A model generated the notes under the pieces. It was not told the origin of the DNA and ran no database searches. It saw only the letters and a list, made by a program, of their open reading frames with translations. From Erythrophleum ivorense (lineage: Eukaryota; Streptophyta; Magnoliopsida; Fabales; Fabaceae): a stretch of 64,000 nt of DNA. Each line of letters starts with the position of its first letter. Position 1 is the first letter of the stretch. The translations under genes and the position numbers were made by a program. Shown piece by piece: positions 59,701 through 64,000 of the stretch. The stretch is from the NCBI GenBank assembly GCA_026724425.1, contig JAIUCV010000001.1, positions 18,768,556 through 18,832,555 on the forward strand, given 5' to 3'.

Positions 59701-60664
59701 GGTTGCACGAAATTCATATGGAGGAGAACAAGCAAGAAGTGCAAGAAAAGCCATGGAAAGGAATGGGAACCTACCTTAAATTCTTGTTCTTCCAAGTGGC
59801 TTCCTCTTGCACCCAAGCCTTCCCTCCAATCCTAACTTCTCCTTGCTGGACCAGAACTAAAAAAGCATCAAAATACATTCTGAACCCATGGAAATATTGA
59901 GGAGAAGGAGGGGAGTATTTATTGTAAAGACAAAAGGAAGAAAACACACACTTTCATACCTATTCAAGGCTTCTTCTTCCTTCCTTGGCCTCCCCTTTTG
60001 TGTGCCACTCTTAGCCCTTCTTAATTCTGTTTCAACGTGTGAGAGAGTGGGTGAGGAGATCTGAGCAGAGGAGGGACGTTTTTTATAAGCTAGGGATTCA
60101 TTTAAGCAACTTTCAGAATTTGCAATTTAGTCCCTCTTCGTAGTTTTGTTTGTTTGAGCTCATTTCAACTCCTTTTTGAAATCCATCTTTTCCATCATAT
60201 TTCTTAGGTTCTTAATCATAAGAATTGCCTTTGGAATCACTCAAAAAGGATCTAAAACCATTCTGAACCATTCGGTCAAAGTTTCGGTCAACTGATGGCC
60301 GAAATCGCTCACCGGAGGGGTTTCAACTGTTCTAGGGGTTCCCATGGTATTTGGGGCCTCTAAGAACCCCGGAAAGCTCAAATTTTCCATTTAGAAAGCC
60401 CTCCTATGAGATTTCAAAATTTTCCAAAAGTTACAAAAATGCCCCTACTTTCTTCGGCAAATTTCCTGAGCTCTTCTGGCTCTGATTTTTGGGCATCTCA
60501 AACCTCAAATTCTCATTTTCTAATATCTAAAATTTTATCATAATTTTAGTTTGCCCCAATTCCTTCTATTTCAAGGATTTCCTTTTATATCTGGCCCATT
60601 TCTAACGTTTACGGAGAAACTGAACATTGCGTTTCTCACGTTTACGGAGGGACCGGATGTTACA
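56797..60664 (-). mobile_element. Solo LTR of a family-2 gypsy element, 3868 bp
   Basis: Runs TGTCATATCTTAACCC to GGGACCGGATGTTACA (minus strand TGTAACATCCGG...GATATGACA). It is flanked by TAAAA on both sides (56792-56796 and 60665-60669), a perfect 5-bp target duplication, and sits inside a family-1 LTR. There is no internal region, so the element has recombined to a solo LTR. The minus strand has a TATA-like GCTTATAAAAAACG near 60080 followed by CT-rich text, a plausible retrotransposon promoter. ORFs inside (58459-58701, 59586-59900 and others) are not genes. Confidence 0.9.
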
Positions 60665-63226
60665 TAAAACTTAGAGGAGTTAATGGAAACCTGAACTAAT
60701 TAAAATTTTTTCTTTTAAAAACTTATACAATTTCACTATTCATTTGATCATTTCTAATTTCTTATCTAACTTTGAAAATACATAATTAATTATAGAAAAA
60801 TCATATGAGGTCGGTTCAGGGCTCTACTTCAAGCTCTCTAAGCCCTTTACATGGAGAAAATATTTCCTCAGTGGAATGCGTATAAATTCATATTAAAGTG
60901 TCCCTACAAAAACTGGACAATTTTACCCTTCACTTGACATATTATTATTATTTTGCCTTTATATAAGCAGATGCATTTTTGCATTTTAGGCTCACCAGTC
61001 ATATTCTATTTACTCAAGGGTTGATTATATATATGGCTTTCCATTTCATACCTGAGTACCTTACAGTGTCATAATGTAACTCATACATGCAGTAATCTAA
61101 AATATTTAATTACATGACAAAATGTGGTACATAAAGTAAGGTCCTCGATTTATGTCTCCACATTCTTTGCTCTTTCTTTGCTTGAACTCAAACCTAGCAT
61201 GGGTTATATTTAGGGTGAGATTATGAAATCTCAGTAGTAGTAAACCAATCTCATTCACAAGCAAGCATGTAAGTATATAACATAATGTCAGTCAAGATAC
61301 CATATATCGCATAGCAATATAAGGAATTTTATACAATGCCAAGCATAATCGAAGCATACATGTCTCATCTTACAGCATAAAGGACAACTTGATATAGCAT
61401 AACACTCATCATTATACAAACATACAAGCTTAAGGAAAGAGAGAGGAAAACTACTACCTTAGCAAACTTTGCTCCTCAATCCTTGAGACTTGGTTTACTT
61501 GCTTTTGGAGTTCCCAAAACAACATCAAACCTTATAATCATAATGATAATTCATTACAATCAACACATAAACCTTAATTTCTAAAGTAGGATGACCTTTT
61601 TAAACTTAATGAGACCATTGGAATTGGAAAAATCTAACTCCTTTCCATCCCATTCACTATGGCCGAATAGTATGCATTTCTTGGTCAAAATTTTAAGAAT
61701 TTTATCCCATGAGTTTTGGGGGCTTTCCCACAGGTATTCTTAGCTAAAAACACCCTTTTGAATCCATTGGAATGGATAACATCATCAAATTCTAGCCCCA
61801 ACATCACGTTTTGGTCATCACATGATCTAACTTTGTTTTAGGCTCAAAAGTGCATTTCTTTGGTTCTAAAAATTCCATAGCCTTTTCCTTTATGTTTTAG
61901 GAAGTGAAATTTGGTATACATGACTTTAAGACATCAAGAAGACACTATAAAAAAGGTTGGGAAAAATCGGACAGCATCTCCTCATGATTTCTATTTTCCC
62001 AAAAATTATAATCTGTGTTTTTCAAAGTCCCTGCACATAACAACAATAACTAAGCTCATATGGCTTTCATGTTCAACATATAAGTTTCATTTCAAGGCCT
62101 TCATATTCAACATATAAACTCTATTTCTAATGATTCATATGCTGTCCAAAAATGACTCATAGCTAGGGTTTAACAAAACTAACTTAAAGTATGTGATTTG
62201 CAACTATAAGATGGAAAAACTTACTCTTTAAGCTTAATCTTTGCTTCCTTTTCTTTTCTCACACTAAAATCCTTTCTCTTCCGACTTAGAGCAACATTTC
62301 ACCTTGAAGAAAAGATGAATATACAGCCGCCCTTTGGAGGAAATGGTTGGAGGATGGAGAAGATAAAGTAATTTGGTGAAGAAAGGTGGTAGTTTTGCTT
62401 GGTTTCACTTCTTCTTCCACTTTTTCTCCCTCCCTCTCTCTTTTCACGTTTTTCTCTCCTCCTCCCATGTATGTGGCGTGAAGATGGTGGAATGGAGGTG
62501 AAGGAGATGAATTTGGATGAAGCTAAATGGTCATATTAAATATGGACCCTTTGATCAACATTTTCAAGGGCAAATCTTAACCTTATATTCCTTTTTCTTT
62601 TGATTTTCTAATTTCATAACTAAATATCTTCTTCCGAAAATGCTTGGGCACACACTTGGATACCTTTTCTTAGCCCATAAGTTATAAATAGTAATCGTGG
62701 TTAATTTCTTAACTCAACCATAGTCAACTTTTAACTCAACCATAGTTAGTTTCTAACTTAACCATGATTAATTCTTTAATTTCTTCTTTCCCTTTTATTT
62801 TATATTTATCTTTGGGTTTCATCTTCTTTAGAACCCTAATTATATCTTCTCTTCTCTTTTGGGCCTTTAGAATCAGCTATTGGGCCTTACAACAGTCTAA
62901 CAATCGGTATCCAGGCCCGATTAATGTTATATGGTACAATACATACTTTTAAACTTTCTACAATTTATAAATATTGTTTCCTCTACTTTCTAGCCATATT
63001 GAACCTCAAACATGGATCAGGGGCCCTCAACCTCAATCATCATAAATTTTGGTGTCAATCGGATACCTGGGTCTATAGGTGTAATTTTCACCGTTCTGTA
63101 TTATGATTGTGTTATAAAATTTTTATTTATTGTAATTTAGTCCCTGAAACTCCTTCAAGGTTTCTTAGCCTTTTAGCTATTCCTATTTTTATAGTTGTTG
63201 CAACTTCCTTTTTTTTTATTTTGCTC

Positions 63227-63379
63227 ATGGCTACTGATCGGGATAACCAGATCCCGGATCGGATCCCGCCTGGCCATCCGGACAACATGGCGTCATTAGA
63301 CCCATATCATCAAATGGAGTTTAACCGTGGGTCACGGATTTATGAGATTCTTGCCCGATTTTTTGATATTTGTGCTTAA
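63227..63379 (+). other. Conserved LTR-embedded ORF, 50 codons, copy 4
   Basis: MATDRDNQIPDRIPPGHPDN followed by MASLDPYHQMEFNRGSRI and YEILARFFDICA. Same length and stop as the copy at 50193. Upstream lie a leader of about 310 bp and the PBS-like CGGTATCCAGGCCC (62906). A plus-strand gypsy gag piece lies 60 bp downstream, which makes a gag N-terminus one possible identity. No domain recognised. Confidence 0.45.
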
Positions 63380-63438
63380 AGCCATGAATAGAGGGTAAAA
63401 CTAGAGTTCCCTGAACTTTTGGGCAATTTATACATTTT

Positions 63439-64000
63439 GAGGACCTTTCTAGAAAGTAAGAGGCCACGTGAAGAGACACCAATTATTGGTATCAACAAAA
63501 GGGGGGCAAAGGCCAATGGGACAAGGGAGATAAGAATAGAAGGAAACCAACTCAGTTTAGTAGAGTTAGTTCCACGCCAATGCCCTGCACTCAATGTGGC
63601 AGGAACCATGGGAATAGACCATGCTACGCCGGTCAGAATGTGTGTTTCAGATGTGGTAAGCCAGGACACATGGCCAAAGATTACACACAGCTTGCACCCC
63701 AAAAGGAGGTAGCCCTTGCACCCAGACCACAGACCCAAGGTAGAATTTTTGCATTGACAAAACAAGAAGCTAACGGGTCCCCAAGTTTAATTCAAGGTAC
63801 TATTAACATTAATGTTTGTTTGATATTTTCACTGATTGATTTGGGTGCTAGCTACTTTTTATGTCCCATGACTATGTAAGGAGGCATGATCTGAGTGTAA
63901 TTGTCAGGAGTTTTAGTATTCTTTTCCTTACCAATTAAATCCTTGGCATAAATGCCTTTCTAGCATAATAGTGGCTGAAATAAAAATAGTAGGGCAATGT
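63439..64000 (+). pseudogene. Ty3/gypsy Gag zinc-knuckle and protease start, plus strand, runs off the window
   Basis: One frame gives EDLSRK, then after two stops (63457 and 63469) RDTNYWYQQKGGKGQWDKG, then CTQCGRNHGNRPCYAGQNVC and CFRCGKPGHMAKDY, the double Cys/His region typical of chromovirus Gags. The last knuckle Cys is Tyr here (C-X2-C-X4-H-X4-Y). The protease start follows: IFSLIDLGASYF, where the family has DSGA. A +1/-1 shift near 63865 leads to SHDYVRRHDLSV, the normal continuation. Further stops follow to the window end. It is on the opposite strand to the LTRs on its left, so it belongs to a different element or an inverted segment. Confidence 0.85.

Larger units (their letters stand above)
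56745..63438 (-). repeat. Family-1 gypsy LTR, split by a nested solo LTR
   Basis: Starts TGTCATACC at 56745, is interrupted after 'acctcatataaaa' at 56796, resumes at 60665 with 'taaaacttagaggagtt', and continues through the repeat array, PBS-like site, leader and 50-codon ORF. It breaks at 63438, where the usual 'aatttatacattttt' continuation is replaced by plus-strand gypsy gag sequence. The LTR start on the minus strand (TGTAACATC) is therefore missing. Confidence 0.8.

Noticed and set aside
59586..59900. 104-codon ORF inside the solo LTR
   Set aside because: No recognisable domain, absent as an ORF from related LTR copies, and antisense to the LTR direction.
1..64000. tRNA, rRNA, snoRNA or miRNA genes
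   Set aside because: I scanned for tRNA-like clover-leaf consensus and rRNA text by eye and saw none beyond primer-site matches; a covariance-model scan would be needed to exclude small RNAs.

Overview
The window is nuclear DNA of a flowering plant, probably a eudicot. It is strongly AT-rich and holds very few host genes. The evidence is two Ser-Pro4 extensin-type cell-wall protein genes, plant CACTA, MULE/plant-mobile-domain and Ty3/gypsy sequences, and LTR retrotransposons primed by initiator-Met tRNA. I cannot name the species. Only two genes look intact and functional: the paralogous extensin/proline-rich protein genes at 16396-16992 and 33134-33514, both on the minus strand. Each has a signal peptide, a TATA box, and what appears to be an intron inside the 3' UTR.

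Layout. 1-~1950 is a decayed Ty3/gypsy LTR. ~2148-20405 (unit A) and ~30852-35495 (unit B) are a tandem duplication that contains the two extensin genes and a copia gag remnant. After duplication, unit A received an 8.9-kb CACTA element (2621-11481). That element carries a TNP2 transposase and a second gene with Transposase_24-like, DUF8039-like and Ulp1/C48 protease parts. Unit A also received a 3.8-kb MULE-like element (11697-15518) carrying a plant mobile domain gene. Unit B carries a 465-bp Tourist-like MITE (31017-31481). ~20.9-30.8 kb, between the units, is very AT-rich DNA with an inverted LTR pair, a (TA)n tract and a decayed gypsy gag on the minus strand.

~36-64 kb is a nest of Ty3/gypsy LTRs. 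The main family has LTRs of about 2.8 kb in minus orientation, with the tRNA-Met primer site and polypurine tract visible. It occurs as an LTR-11 bp-LTR tandem (38794-43455), rearranged chimeras (47561-50715 and ~53320-55878) and a copy (56745-63438) interrupted by a 3.87-kb solo LTR of a related family with a TAAAA target duplication. The right edge enters a plus-strand gypsy gag-protease.

Most coding sequence is transposon-derived and broken. In the CACTA TNP2 and PMD genes, most of the damage I could interpret is in-frame stops at expected Trp, Arg or Gln codons rather than indels, the pattern expected from cytosine deamination in methylated, silenced DNA. I found no clear new enzymatic system. 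The least explained item is a plus-strand cassette (primer-site-like sequence, leader, conserved 50-codon ORF) repeated inside the minus-oriented LTRs.
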